Positions 51,368-61,241 are shown, numbered from the stretch's first letter. The stretch: 64,000 nucleotides of DNA from Faecalimonas umbilicata (GCF_004346095.1 NZ_SLZV01000002.1:62001-126000); one strand, 5' to 3'. The notes: generated by a model from the letters alone, not told the origin. Made by a program: numbers and translations.

Positions 51368-52702
51368 ATGAATGCTAAAATTTTTACAGAACTTCTAATC
51401 AAAGGTGATTTCAAAGCCGTCCATAGTATTTTAGATGTAATGAATGTGGTCGATATCGCTCTTTTATTAGAAGAGCTCAACGAAAAAGAACTTGCGATTG
51501 CCTTTCGTCTGATCCCAAAAGACAAGGCTGCTGATGTATTTTCCAATATGTCTAATACAATGCAGACAAACCTTGTAGAAATGTTTACCGAAAAAGAATT
51601 GAAAGAAATCCTCGACGATCTATATATGGATGATACTGTGGATCTTCTCGAAGAGCTTCCGGCCAATCTTGTTACCCGCATTCTCAATGCAGTGGACAGC
51701 AGCAAGAGAAACAGCATTAATCTTCTGTTGAATTATCCTGAGGACAGCGCCGGCAGCATTATGACAACCGAATATGTCTCCCTCCACCAGTCCATGACTG
51801 TCAAAGAGGCTATGGCACACATCAAACAGGTCGGCATCCACAAAGAAACCATCTATACCTGCTATGTTCTGGAGCGCAGAAAGTTGATTGGAATCGTCTC
51901 TGCGAAAGACTTGATGACGATGAATGACGATACTGTCATCTCCGAAATCATGGAGACCGAGATTATTTCCGCTACCACTCACACAGACCAGGAGGAAGTT
52001 GCCCAACTGTTTTCCAAATATGGACTGCTTGCAATTCCGATTCTTGACACCGGCGGTCTGATGGTGGGGATTGTCACAGTCGATGATGCGATGGATGTCA
52101 TGGTGGAAGAGGCTACCGAAGATATCACGATCATGGCGGCAATGAACCCAAGTGAGAAATCTTACTTTGAAACTTCCGTATTTTCTCACGCCAAAAACCG
52201 TATCGTGTGGCTCCTTGTCCTGATGCTCTCCGCCTCCATTACAGGCGCCATCATCACAAGATACGAGGATGCCTTCTCCGCAATCCCGCTCCTTGTCTCC
52301 TTCATTCCAATGCTGATGGATACCGGCGGAAACTGTGGTTCCCAGAGTTCTACACTGATCATCCGCGGTCTGGCGCTGAATGAAATACGTTTCCGGGACA
52401 TTTTCAAAGTCATCTTCAAAGAATTCCGGATTGCACTGATCGTCAGTGTCGTCCTCGCCTTTGCAAATGGACTTCGGATTTTCCTTGTCTACCACGACAT
52501 GAAACTTGCTGTTGTCATCGGCCTTTCCCTGATTGCAACCGTGATTTTATCCAAATTGATCGGCTGTGTGCTTCCGCTTGCTGCTAAAAAAGTTCACTTG
52601 GATCCAGCAATCATGGCTGCACCTCTGATCACAACACTTGTAGATACCTGCTCGATCATTATCTATTTTTCGATTGCCACACAGGTATTCCATCTGAATT
52701 AA
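51368..52702 (+). CDS. mgtE: Magnesium transporter MgtE
   Basis: 444 residues. A helical MgtE-N domain (1-125), a CBS pair (about 130-250: PEDSAGSIMTTEY, YGLLAIPILDTGGLMVGIVTVDD) and five membrane helices (about 275-444). The pore-lining aspartate region reads TLVDTCSII, and MDTGGNCGSQSS is the MgtE signature. The cytosolic domains close the channel when magnesium is high. Control is by the M-box upstream. Confidence 0.95.
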   Translation: MNAKIFTELLIKGDFKAVHSILDVMNVVDIALLLEELNEKELAIAFRLIPKDKAADVFSNMSNTMQTNLVEMFTEKELKEILDDLYMDDTVDLLEELPANLVTRILNAVDSSKRNSINLLLNYPEDSAGSIMTTEYVSLHQSMTVKEAMAHIKQVGIHKETIYTCYVLERRKLIGIVSAKDLMTMNDDTVISEIMETEIISATTHTDQEEVAQLFSKYGLLAIPILDTGGLMVGIVTVDDAMDVMVEEATEDITIMAAMNPSEKSYFETSVFSHAKNRIVWLLVLMLSASITGAIITRYEDAFSAIPLLVSFIPMLMDTGGNCGSQSSTLIIRGLALNEIRFRDIFKVIFKEFRIALIVSVVLAFANGLRIFLVYHDMKLAVVIGLSLIATVILSKLIGCVLPLAAKKVHLDPAIMAAPLITTLVDTCSIIIYFSIATQVFHLN

Positions 52703-52713
52703 TGTTTCTTATT

Positions 52714-52753
52714 TGCCATCATGATCTGCCGCTGCATTTCATGATGGCATTTT
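52714..52753 (+). terminator. Bidirectional terminator between mgtE and a MATE gene
   Basis: TGCCATCATGA pairs with TCATGATGGCA, with a T run on one side and A-rich sequence on the other. It separates convergent genes. Confidence 0.85.
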
Positions 52754-52764
52754 ACACCTCTTTA

Positions 52765-54132
52765 CTATTGACTTTCCAATAACGTTTTTCGTGGTTTCAA
52801 TCTCTTCATATAAATAAGGAACCCTACCAACAGACAAATTCCTTTTAGAATACTTGAGATTGTAATGCTCCACCAGATTCCATTTAATCCAAGTGCAGTT
52901 GCAGTCAAGAGCATCGCCATCGGAATTCTTGCAGTAGTCAGGATTACACTGACAATAGACGGCGGCAATGTCTTCCCAAGCCCCGCAAAAGCGCCCCCAG
53001 TCGTAATTTCCGCACACATAAACAACTGTGAATACCCTAAAATTCTTAGATAATCAACTCCCATCGGCAAAATCTTGTCATCTGGGATAAAAATTCGGAA
53101 GATCACCTCTGGACATCCAATCAGAAGAATCGTACAGAAAATCCCCCAAACAGTGACAACTCCCATTGCAATCCGGTATCCCTTCTTTACACGTTTGATG
53201 TTGTCTGCTCCATAGTTCTGCGCTACAAACGAATTGACTGCAGCTGCAAATCCTTCTGCAGTCATCCAGGAGATGGACTCAATCTGCGATCCGACTTTCT
53301 GCACTGCCACAGCGGAATCCCCAAATCCTGCAATCAAACGTGCAATGATCATCGAGATCCCTGTAAATATCATGCTCTGTACTGCACTTGGCAGACCAAT
53401 TTTGATCAAAAGCAGCATATGCTCTCTATGGATCCCGGATAAAATCCTCACTTTCTGAAAGACGGTCTCCTCATGAAATGCTGCCCACATAAACATTGCT
53501 GTTACAACTGTCTGGGCAAGAACCGTAGCCACAGCGGCTCCGAGCACCCCCATTTTAGGAATCGGTCCGGCTCCAAAAATCAACAGTGGATCTAAAACAA
53601 TGTTGATCAAAAGTCCTACTGCAGTTGCCATAAAAGAAATCCTGCTATTTCCCATAGCAGTCATGATCCCGGTAAATATCTGATTTAAAAAGGAAAAGAT
53701 CACTCCCCCGCAAGTCACTTGGAGATAAATCCTCGCATCCGCAATGACCTGCGGACTATTCAAATGGAAAAAACTGATCAAAGGTCTTGCAAAAAGTACC
53801 GCTGCCAACCCATAAATGATTCCAAATAAAATTCCAAGCTGCAGTGCGCTCTTTGTAAATACCGTCGCTTCCTCATAATCTTTTGCTCCGATTGCGTGTG
53901 CAACCTTTACCTGCCCGCCCATTTTCGCAAGTGTTGCAAGCCCATTGGCGAGCCACATATACATTCCTGCTGCGCCGACCGCTGCCACCGCATCACTGCT
54001 GATCCTTCCAATCCAGATCATATCCGTCATATTATACGCCATCTGTACAAGAGATGTCGCCATGATTGGAAGAGCAAGCTTGGTCAGTGATGGGAAAATC
54101 GATCCCTCTAACAAATTTACACTCTTTTTCAT
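52765..54132 (-). CDS. MATE family efflux transporter
   Basis: 455 residues, about twelve membrane helices in two halves. Typical phrases: LALPIMATSLVQMAYNMTDMIWIGRI, seen here as LPIMATSLVQMAYN, and AAMGNSRISF-like MTAMGNSRISF. Not closely similar to the MATE protein at 17.7 kb. It is monocistronic. Substrate unknown. Confidence 0.92.
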   Translation of the reverse strand: MKKSVNLLEGSIFPSLTKLALPIMATSLVQMAYNMTDMIWIGRISSDAVAAVGAAGMYMWLANGLATLAKMGGQVKVAHAIGAKDYEEATVFTKSALQLGILFGIIYGLAAVLFARPLISFFHLNSPQVIADARIYLQVTCGGVIFSFLNQIFTGIMTAMGNSRISFMATAVGLLINIVLDPLLIFGAGPIPKMGVLGAAVATVLAQTVVTAMFMWAAFHEETVFQKVRILSGIHREHMLLLIKIGLPSAVQSMIFTGISMIIARLIAGFGDSAVAVQKVGSQIESISWMTAEGFAAAVNSFVAQNYGADNIKRVKKGYRIAMGVVTVWGIFCTILLIGCPEVIFRIFIPDDKILPMGVDYLRILGYSQLFMCAEITTGGAFAGLGKTLPPSIVSVILTTARIPMAMLLTATALGLNGIWWSITISSILKGICLLVGFLIYMKRLKPRKTLLESQ

Positions 54133-54275
54133 CTCTTTTGTTCCTTCCTGTTCTCTTTTCTGTGTTATAACAATACCGTCACAATTTTACCATACTCACA
54201 CAAGAAAGCAACTGTTTTTATGCTTATAACTTTTTCCTGTTTGAATCATTCTTCCATTTTTATACATCCCCATTT

Positions 54276-55370
54276 TTACTGAAATTTTTCATAATCCTGT
54301 TTAGAAAATATTCCAGCTGCTCTAGAAGCATTTACATAAGTATAAAGTCTTTCTCCCTCATCTGATGCTTCATGTTCCCCGCCTCCTGCCGAATCAATCT
54401 TCATGTCATATCCTTCTGCTTTGGCATAAAGTGTCAAAGTTGTCACCGCGCGCGGTAAATGTAAAATCGTTCCAACCACCATGACTTTATGTACTTTTAT
54501 TTCTTTGCAAATAGAGAGGATTCCGATTGCATTCCCATAGGTATCTCTTGCCCTCTCATCCAACAATATTCTGTCTTCTGCTACCCCCTGTTCTAGAAGC
54601 CATTCTTTCATCACCGATGCCTCTGTAAATTTTGTCTTGACATCGCCTCCGCTCAAAATGATTTTTGCGTCTGGAAACCGCTCCGCCAACTCTAATGCAC
54701 ACTCCAATCTGCTCAAAAGTCCTGCGGACGGCTTTCCATTTTCCTTTGGTGTCTGTCCAAATACTGCAATGGCCTGCGGAATCATATCCGTTTGCGGTTC
54801 ACTTCCATATGGCTGCTTTAAAAGTTCATCTGTTTCTTCCAGAACATTTCTTACAGCATCCGCCGCCTGTCCGGATACCTTCTCCAAAGCTAACAGTCGC
54901 TCTTTCTCTCCTTCTTCATTCTCTAAAATATGCATCAATACTGTCGTAACTCCCAGTGCATGCACATCTGTTCTGTCTCTTTCCAATATTCTATCCAGTT
55001 GTGACAACGCTGCCTCATAATCTTTATTGATCATATAAGCTTCCGCCTGAAGTCGGTATGCATCCAGATAGTCTGGATCTTCTGTGACAATTTCATCCAA
55101 CTCTCTGTAAAGCTGAGTCCATTCCCATCTCCGAAAATACGTTACTGCCTGTTTTAATATCGGATCATCCACATATTCTTCAGCATACATCGGAACAAGA
55201 TCTTCCATCTCTTTCCCTCTTCCCGACTTTTCAGGAATCGGCATATCCACTTTCTCTGTCAATGTCACTTTCGGCATCTTTTTCATATAGAAATAACTCC
55301 CCACGCCGATCAATATCATCACAATACTCAGCAGGATGATCAAATATTTTCTTGTCTTTCTCTCTTTCAT
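54276..55370 (-). CDS. YdcF/DUF218-like protein with membrane anchor and TPR-like segment
   Basis: 364 residues. One N-terminal membrane helix (9-27), a helical TPR-like stretch (about 70-165: DAYRLQAEAYMINKDYEAALSQLDRIL), then a DUF218 domain (about 195-340) with IPQAIAVFGQ, AKIILSGGDVKTKFTEA and VHKVMVVGTILHLPRA. DUF218 proteins such as SanA and ElyC act in envelope metabolism or exclusion. It starts 12 bp after the MgtC-type gene. Role unknown. Confidence 0.82.
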   Translation of the reverse strand: MKERKTRKYLIILLSIVMILIGVGSYFYMKKMPKVTLTEKVDMPIPEKSGRGKEMEDLVPMYAEEYVDDPILKQAVTYFRRWEWTQLYRELDEIVTEDPDYLDAYRLQAEAYMINKDYEAALSQLDRILERDRTDVHALGVTTVLMHILENEEGEKERLLALEKVSGQAADAVRNVLEETDELLKQPYGSEPQTDMIPQAIAVFGQTPKENGKPSAGLLSRLECALELAERFPDAKIILSGGDVKTKFTEASVMKEWLLEQGVAEDRILLDERARDTYGNAIGILSICKEIKVHKVMVVGTILHLPRAVTTLTLYAKAEGYDMKIDSAGGGEHEASDEGERLYTYVNASRAAGIFSKQDYEKFQ

Positions 55371-55382
55371 CTTACCTCACCT

Positions 55383-56063
55383 CTATATTTCTTCTGCAAA
55401 ACGTACTCCTTCCAGCTTTGTCACCGTCCGAAGTAATACTTCCCTTGATAGGGCCTTTTTCCCCGCAAGCGTTACCGTAAAGCAAATCACATCATTCCCC
55501 ATATAACTGTCACGCTCTATCTGTAGGTTACTTAATTCCATATCTCTGTCACGCAAATTTCTGATAAATTCTCCAATCGGAATCTTCTTGTCAAGTTCTA
55601 CATAAACGTCCAAAATATGAAGTCGGTTTCTCATTAAAAAATCCCAGTGCTGAAGCAATGTAAGAACAATAAAAATAGTTACACCACCAATCATTGCAAT
55701 TTCATAAGCGCCAATTCCAAGCGCCAGTCCAACACACGCCGATGCCCATAATCCCGCTGCTGTTGTCAGCCCCTTGATCTGATTGTGGGGTGTAACCATA
55801 ATTGTCCCCGCTCCCAAAAAACCAATCCCGCTTATCACCTGAGCTCCCATCCTTACAGGGTCGCCTGTCCCGGCATTTTGATAAATATACTGATTGGTCA
55901 GCATCACAATTGTTGCTCCAACACATACAAGGACATAGGTTCTCAACCCTGCCGGCCGATTCTTTAAGCCACGCTCAAACCCTAAAATTCCTCCGATCAG
56001 AACCGAAAGTACAAGCCTGAAAACTACCGCCTGTAATGTGACTTCCCGAAAACCTGCCAACAT
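55383..56063 (-). CDS. MgtC/SapB family membrane protein
   Basis: 226 residues. Four to five helices in the first 145 residues with the family motif RPAGLRTYVLVCVGAT, seen as NRPAGLRTYVLVC, and ISGIGFLGAGTIM, followed by a small ACT-like C-terminal domain. MgtC-like proteins affect growth in low magnesium and membrane potential. It is close to the M-box/mgtE locus but has no visible M-box of its own. Confidence 0.92.
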   Translation of the reverse strand: MLAGFREVTLQAVVFRLVLSVLIGGILGFERGLKNRPAGLRTYVLVCVGATIVMLTNQYIYQNAGTGDPVRMGAQVISGIGFLGAGTIMVTPHNQIKGLTTAAGLWASACVGLALGIGAYEIAMIGGVTIFIVLTLLQHWDFLMRNRLHILDVYVELDKKIPIGEFIRNLRDRDMELSNLQIERDSYMGNDVICFTVTLAGKKALSREVLLRTVTKLEGVRFAEEI

Positions 56064-56107
56064 CTTCTCTTTCCTTTCTCCTGCAACATTTCTTAGTTAG
56101 AGAAAGC

Positions 56108-56123
56108 TGCTGCTTTTGCAGCA
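56108..56123 (-). terminator. Short hairpin after the phosphodiesterase operon
   Basis: TGCTGC-TTTT-GCAGCA, a perfect 6-bp stem between the phosphodiesterase stop and the MgtC-type gene. The T tract on the minus strand is poor, so a termination role is uncertain. Confidence 0.35.
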
Positions 56124-56208
56124 AGATGCATTTCTATAGGATCTTTTCCCCCTTTGCATATCACCACATTTGCAACAGCTCTTTTTATAATTTTCTCATC
56201 ATTTCAGA

Positions 56209-57069
56209 TCAAATATACTTCTCAATGAAATCACTCATAATCCCAGGCCAATCTGTCTGCATCACATTGATTCCCTTATCAATCAGCTTTCCCCATGCCT
56301 TTTTAGGGGACTCTTTAATTGCCATATCATCGTCAAGGCCTCCAAAAAGGTCATATTTCTGAGATCCTCCAAGTGTAATTGCATTCGCCCAGCAAAATAG
56401 TCCCTGTTCCTTGACCCATTGAATATTACAATCTTGAAAAAGTTCTTCTTCGGAATTTTTTGCAATCATTTCAACTCCTACGATATTAATATTCTCATAA
56501 GCCAACACCGTCTTGATTTCCTCCAAATTATATGCAATTGGCATATACATCACTTTCATCTTGCATTCTTCCAGATAGTCTAAATATTTCTTTTTTACGG
56601 GAGTTTTGATAATTGCCTGATGAATTGCCTGTGGATATTTTTCTAACAGACTTATCACTTCCGGAAGAATATCCCATGCCCTGTCAATATTAAACAATTC
56701 TCCTGACTGAAAAGACTGCAAAATATCTTCGAACTTTTCAACACCATATTCAGCTGGCTCTTCAATAATATTTTTGTATTTAAATGCGTCAATCTCTTTA
56801 GAAGTATAAGTTTTAATATTTCGTCTCTTCCGCAGAAGACGCATCTCATATCCGTCATGAAATGCATAGACAACTCCGTCCGTAGATGAAATCAAATCAC
56901 ATTCAAACATATCCGCATGCATTTGCAATGCTGCCCGGTACGCCGGAATCGTATTTTCTATAATATTGCCACAGCCACACCCTCTATGAACAGCAATTAA
57001 CACCTTTTTTTCTTCTAGTTTCTGATTTAAAAGCCTATTTATTTCTTTAAACTTTTCCTTACCTACCAT
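56209..57069 (-). CDS. Glycerophosphodiester phosphodiesterase family protein
   Basis: 286 residues from the ATG at 57069 after GAGGG. GDPD barrel: HRGCG with the catalytic His, IIENTIPAYRAAL, ECDLISSTDG and AFHDGYEM give the H, E, D, H metal and acid-base residues. No signal peptide, so the substrate is hydrolysed inside the cell. It starts 18 bp after the permease gene and is the last gene of the importer operon, which points to uptake and cleavage of a glycerophosphodiester. Confidence 0.88.
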   Translation of the reverse strand: MVGKEKFKEINRLLNQKLEEKKVLIAVHRGCGCGNIIENTIPAYRAALQMHADMFECDLISSTDGVVYAFHDGYEMRLLRKRRNIKTYTSKEIDAFKYKNIIEEPAEYGVEKFEDILQSFQSGELFNIDRAWDILPEVISLLEKYPQAIHQAIIKTPVKKKYLDYLEECKMKVMYMPIAYNLEEIKTVLAYENINIVGVEMIAKNSEEELFQDCNIQWVKEQGLFCWANAITLGGSQKYDLFGGLDDDMAIKESPKKAWGKLIDKGINVMQTDWPGIMSDFIEKYI

Positions 57070-57086
57070 ATTTTCCCTCATTACTA

Positions 57087-58805
57087 CTATTTTTTTACTT
57101 TTGTTTTATCTCCTCTTCCATAGACAAAGTAAACAACTGTCCCGGAGATTATCATCATAAGCACCGCATAGACAAATGACAATGCCGAATTATCCGCATT
57201 TGTTTGTGCATCTGTCAATGATTTGATATAAACTCCAAGCGGTTGATTCAAAGGATGATACATAAATACAGACATATCATAATCTCCAAGCAGACCATTA
57301 AAATTCAGTGCAAAAATTGCAAGAACTGTCGGCAGAACGATTGGCAGGATCACTCTTCTGAAAGTGTAAAACCCTTTGGCCCCAAGACTTCTTGCTGCAT
57401 CCTCCAGCGAATCATCCAATGAGAAAAATGCCGCCTTTGTCATACGAAGTGTAAATGGGATTTTAATGATCACATATCCGATGAACATAATAACAGATGT
57501 CCCTGTCAATATTTTGTTAAACATCCAGAATCTTGGAGTGTTATATGTAGTGATCAATCCGATCGCAATCAATGTTGTCGGAAGCAGCCACGGGATTAAA
57601 AGCCCATATTCCAATGCTGCCGATGCCTTATTCTTATTCTTTTGAATAATGCGGCATGCCATTAATACAAGGATTGCAACTGCCACTGCAGATAGCAATG
57701 AATAAATAACACTGACAATAAACGGTCTGTACGCTGAAGCCTCTGTTAAAATCGTCTTATAATTATCCAAAGTAAATGCTGACAAACTTAACTTTCTTGT
57801 CGCAATTGTTTTTGCATCTGTAAATGAGAACAGCACGATTAAAACAACCGGCAGTACATAGATCAAAAACAGGATATACGCATAAATATGTACAAGCACA
57901 TTGATAATTGGATTTCTGATCTTCTGCTTTCTAATAGTCGTCTTTACTTTTGAAATCGACATATAATGCCCGCGCTTTTCAATCTTCATCATCACTGTAA
58001 GCAGTAAAATTGTCGCAATTCCTAAAAACAATGCGAGCAAAGCTGCCAATGGTCTTGAATTTACTGTTTTAGAAAAAGTCAAAATCATCGGTGTAATTGT
58101 CTGAAAATCATTTCCACCAATCAAAAGCGGAGCAGAAGTCGCTGACAACCCAGTAATAAATGTTAAAATGGTAACCGCCAGAAGTGATGGTGTCAAAACC
58201 GGCAGAACTACTCGCAACAAAATCCGAATCTGGGATGCCCCCATATTTTGCGCCGCTTCCACTGTCTGAAAATCAACTGCACGCATTGCATTCCTCAAAA
58301 AAATCATATGATTTGATGTGCATGCAAACGTCATGACAAACAAAACTGCCCAAAACCCCTGAAACCAGTCTGTTGGGAAATTTGGAATTACCTTTGCAAA
58401 AATATTTGTAAGAAATCCATTGTTTCCGTAAATAAATTTGTATCCTGACACCAGAATGATTCCACCATAAATCAGTGTTGTCATATAACCAATGCGTAAC
58501 ATTCTCGCTCCCCGAATATCAAAATATTCCGTGATAAGTACAAGGCTGATTCCAACAAATCCTACCGTCACCGAAAGTGCCGGTGCAAGAATACAACTAT
58601 TTCTAAGACTTTTCATTGCTTTTTCCGAACTCAAAAGTTTCTGAAGCGGTTCCAGTGTAAACTCTCCATTTTCAAAAAACACAGTAAAAATCGTATTGAT
58701 ATTCGGTATTACAAGACAGGATAAAATAAACCACACAAAAAATGCATAAATCAAATATTTAGGCAATTGACCGGAATCAAATTTCATCTTTTTCTTTTTC
58801 ATCAT
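57087..58805 (-). CDS. ABC transporter permease, two fused membrane domains
   Basis: 572 residues, about twelve helices. Two permease domains of the FbpB/PotBC type are fused; each has an EAA loop: VEAAQNMGASQIRI and EDAARSLGAKGFYTF. Such fusions are known for iron(III), thiamine and phosphonate importers. It follows the ATPase gene by 9 bp. Works with the ATPase and binding protein of this operon. Confidence 0.9.
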   Translation of the reverse strand: MMKKKKMKFDSGQLPKYLIYAFFVWFILSCLVIPNINTIFTVFFENGEFTLEPLQKLLSSEKAMKSLRNSCILAPALSVTVGFVGISLVLITEYFDIRGARMLRIGYMTTLIYGGIILVSGYKFIYGNNGFLTNIFAKVIPNFPTDWFQGFWAVLFVMTFACTSNHMIFLRNAMRAVDFQTVEAAQNMGASQIRILLRVVLPVLTPSLLAVTILTFITGLSATSAPLLIGGNDFQTITPMILTFSKTVNSRPLAALLALFLGIATILLLTVMMKIEKRGHYMSISKVKTTIRKQKIRNPIINVLVHIYAYILFLIYVLPVVLIVLFSFTDAKTIATRKLSLSAFTLDNYKTILTEASAYRPFIVSVIYSLLSAVAVAILVLMACRIIQKNKNKASAALEYGLLIPWLLPTTLIAIGLITTYNTPRFWMFNKILTGTSVIMFIGYVIIKIPFTLRMTKAAFFSLDDSLEDAARSLGAKGFYTFRRVILPIVLPTVLAIFALNFNGLLGDYDMSVFMYHPLNQPLGVYIKSLTDAQTNADNSALSFVYAVLMMIISGTVVYFVYGRGDKTKVKK

Positions 58806-58814
58806 CCTTCTCCT

Positions 58815-59831
58815 CTAATACTGCATAATATCCTTCGGATTAAAGCTTAATGTTACTTTTTCTCCCTTTTTATAAAGCGGACGTCCACTATTTTTTTCGA
58901 TCACTTTAAGCGACTCATTTCCGGCTTTCAAAATATATTTAATATAAAGTCCATAAAACTCCGCACTTTCTACTTCCGCTCCGATTTTAAGCGTGTCCCC
59001 ATCCAAAACATCATTCACATGGATTCGCTCCAGACGGATATAACACTTTTTATCTACATCCACAATGGATTTATTGGAAGCATCCAGCCCTGATGCAATC
59101 AAAAACTCCTTTTCAAGACGATTGATATCCCCGATAAAATTACATACAAACTCCGTTGCAGAGTGATTATAAATTTCATCCGGTGTACCAATCTGTTCAA
59201 TGACTCCTTCATTAAATACTGCAATTTTATCAGATAGCGTCAAAGCTTCTTCCTGATCATGGGTGACATAAACACTTGTAATCCCAAATCTTCTCTGCAG
59301 ATCTTTTAATTCATTTCTAAGCTGCACTCGGAGCTTTGCATCTAAGTTTGACAATGGTTCATCCAAACAGATGATCTCCGGAGATGTTACAAGCGCCCTC
59401 GCTATCGCGACTCTCTGCTGTTGCCCTCCTGACAATTCTGAAACCTTCTTTTGAAGCTGCTCCTCACTCAAATCTACTTTTTCTGCCATAGAATATACTT
59501 TTTGGCGAATATCTTCTTTGCTCATCTTTTGTACTTTTAAACCAAATGCAATATTCTCATATACTGTCATCGTCGGAAACAACGCATAACTTTGAAATAC
59601 CATTCCAATATTTCTTTTCTCAACAGGAGTATTGGTAATGTCTTTCCCACGGACACTGACCGTTCCATTGACCGGATTGATAAATCCTGTAATCGTACGA
59701 AGCGTCGTTGTCTTCCCACACCCTGAAGGTCCGAGAAAAGTAAAAAATTCCCCTTCCTTCACATGGATATTAATATTTTTTAATGCTTTAAAATCTCCAA
59801 AGCATACATCAATATTTTCAAGCTTAATCAT
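58815..59831 (-). CDS. ABC transporter ATPase (PotA/FbpC/UgpC type)
   Basis: 338 residues from the ATG at 59831 behind AAAGGAG. Walker A GPSGCGKTT, Q-loop VFQSYALF, signature LSGGQQQR, Walker B ICLDEPLSNLD and switch YVTHDQ, then a TOBE-type regulatory domain (about 250-338). It drives the permease above. The start lies 29 bp after the binding-protein stop. Confidence 0.93.
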   Translation of the reverse strand: MIKLENIDVCFGDFKALKNINIHVKEGEFFTFLGPSGCGKTTTLRTITGFINPVNGTVSVRGKDITNTPVEKRNIGMVFQSYALFPTMTVYENIAFGLKVQKMSKEDIRQKVYSMAEKVDLSEEQLQKKVSELSGGQQQRVAIARALVTSPEIICLDEPLSNLDAKLRVQLRNELKDLQRRFGITSVYVTHDQEEALTLSDKIAVFNEGVIEQIGTPDEIYNHSATEFVCNFIGDINRLEKEFLIASGLDASNKSIVDVDKKCYIRLERIHVNDVLDGDTLKIGAEVESAEFYGLYIKYILKAGNESLKVIEKNSGRPLYKKGEKVTLSFNPKDIMQY

Positions 59832-59860
59832 GGCTTTTTCTCCTTTGCTCAATTCACTTC

Positions 59861-60928
59861 CTATGGCATATATTCAAGAATAATTTTCTCACACCATGCA
59901 TCTATATTTTCTGCCACAAGATCCCAGTCGATATCCTGTGCCGGAATTTTTGCAATTTCCTGATTAAATTCATTTGCCTTGTCTACTGCTTTTTCATTTG
60001 CTGGTAATGTAGAGAATTCTTCTGCCCATTCTCCCTGCACTTCCGCACTTCCAAACCAATCTACAAATTCTTTTGCTTCATCTAATTTTTTCGTTCCATT
60101 TACAATTCCGATTGCTTCCACTGCATACGGCACTCCAACTTCCGGCACAACATATGCCGTTTTTGTTCCATACTGCTCGTCACGTGACTCAATTCCACTT
60201 GACCACATCTGTCCACAAACAATTGGATTATTCGTATCTGCGATTCTCGCATAGAGATCAACTCCGGACTCATTTGGTGATCCATTTTTATAATAAGATT
60301 CAATCTCTTTCCAACCTTCATCAGAAATTCCAAGCTCTCCTTCCGGATCCGCATATCTTGTCAAAATACCTGCCAATACATTTCTTACTGTTCCGCCTGA
60401 AAGTCCTGTCAGATATTCATATTTGCCATGGAATTCTTCTTTTTGCCACAGATCCGGCCAATCCTTCGGCGCTTCCTCCTCTGATATCTGGTTTTCATCA
60501 TAACAAAGTAAAATTGCCTGTTTTACTGTAGCATGATAAAATCCATCCGAATCATTTAATTCTGATTCAACTTCTCCTGCCCACTTCGGGACATATTCCG
60601 TCAAAATATCCTCGCTTTTCAAAGAAGACCAGATGATGGAATTCAATCCAAACACTACATCTGCCACAGGAGCATTTTTCTCTGCAATCAGACGACTCTG
60701 TGTCTCTGCAGCCCCTGCATCGATAAATTGAATATCAAATCCAGCCTCTTTCGCTTTCTCTTCCAGCCATTCTCCTCGACCATCCGAACCTGAATTTGTA
60801 TAAATTGTCAATGTTTCTCCTTTTTTTGCTTCATTTTCTGCCTTCTCTTCTTTTCCTGTCTCACCACATCCAGCTAATGAAATCACCATACCTGCACACA
60901 GCAAAATGCTAATCAGTTTCTTTTTCAT
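59861..60928 (-). CDS. Solute-binding lipoprotein, FbpA/PhnS-like family
   Basis: 355 residues from the ATG at 60928 behind GGAGG. Lipoprotein signal with lipobox SLAGCGE. The mature protein starts LTIYTNSGSDGRGEWLEEKAKEAG, seen as TIYTNSGSDGRG, and has DVVFGLNSIIW, like ABC binding proteins for iron(III), spermidine, thiamine or 2-aminoethylphosphonate. No iron-binding tyrosine pair is obvious. With a phosphodiesterase at the end of the operon, a glycerophosphodiester or phosphonate is a plausible ligand. First gene of the operon. Confidence 0.86.
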   Translation of the reverse strand: MKKKLISILLCAGMVISLAGCGETGKEEKAENEAKKGETLTIYTNSGSDGRGEWLEEKAKEAGFDIQFIDAGAAETQSRLIAEKNAPVADVVFGLNSIIWSSLKSEDILTEYVPKWAGEVESELNDSDGFYHATVKQAILLCYDENQISEEEAPKDWPDLWQKEEFHGKYEYLTGLSGGTVRNVLAGILTRYADPEGELGISDEGWKEIESYYKNGSPNESGVDLYARIADTNNPIVCGQMWSSGIESRDEQYGTKTAYVVPEVGVPYAVEAIGIVNGTKKLDEAKEFVDWFGSAEVQGEWAEEFSTLPANEKAVDKANEFNQEIAKIPAQDIDWDLVAENIDAWCEKIILEYMP

Positions 60929-60999
60929 CAGAAAATCCTCCACTTTTTCTAAATTATTGTCTTAGGAAGTTTTTTACACTTCTCTTGTATCGTGTCCTC

Positions 61000-61028
61000 A
61001 TTATATTTGATAAATTGGAACGTGTCAA
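61000..61028 (-). promoter_or_regulatory. Promoter of the importer/phosphodiesterase operon
   Basis: On the minus strand TTGACA (61023-61028) and TATAAT (61000-61005) are 17 bp apart, a near-consensus promoter. The -35 box is part of operator O1. Confidence 0.9.
61015..61028. promoter_or_regulatory. LacI-type operator O1, over the -35 box
   Basis: TTGGAACGTGTCAA has the form TTGnnACGTnnCAA with a central CG, as in LacI-family operators. It overlaps the -35 of the importer promoter, so binding should repress. Confidence 0.75.
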
Positions 61029-61140
61029 TATTTCAAACTTGTTTTAACGTCATTTTACACATTTTTAACAAAAGAAGATGTTGATTTTTGTTAGTTTTTA
61101 CCTTTTTAGTTTTGTTTTAACCTTTTTCAGGTGATCAATA

Positions 61141-61154
61141 TTGGAACGTATCAT
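61141..61154. promoter_or_regulatory. LacI-type operator O2
   Basis: TTGGAACGTATCAT repeats O1 with three differences in the outer right half. Its centre is 126 bp from that of O1, about 12 turns of DNA. It lies about 90 bp before the regulator gene and could also control it. The rest of the 313-bp gap is T-rich with a direct repeat TTTTTACCTTTTTAG/TTTTAACCTTTTTCAG. Confidence 0.65.
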
Positions 61155-61241
61155 TCTCTTCTTTTTCTCTCTTGAATTATTTATAGTCTTTTGCTAATCT
61201 AATACTATATTGAAAGATTTAAATTTTAGGAGTACATTATT

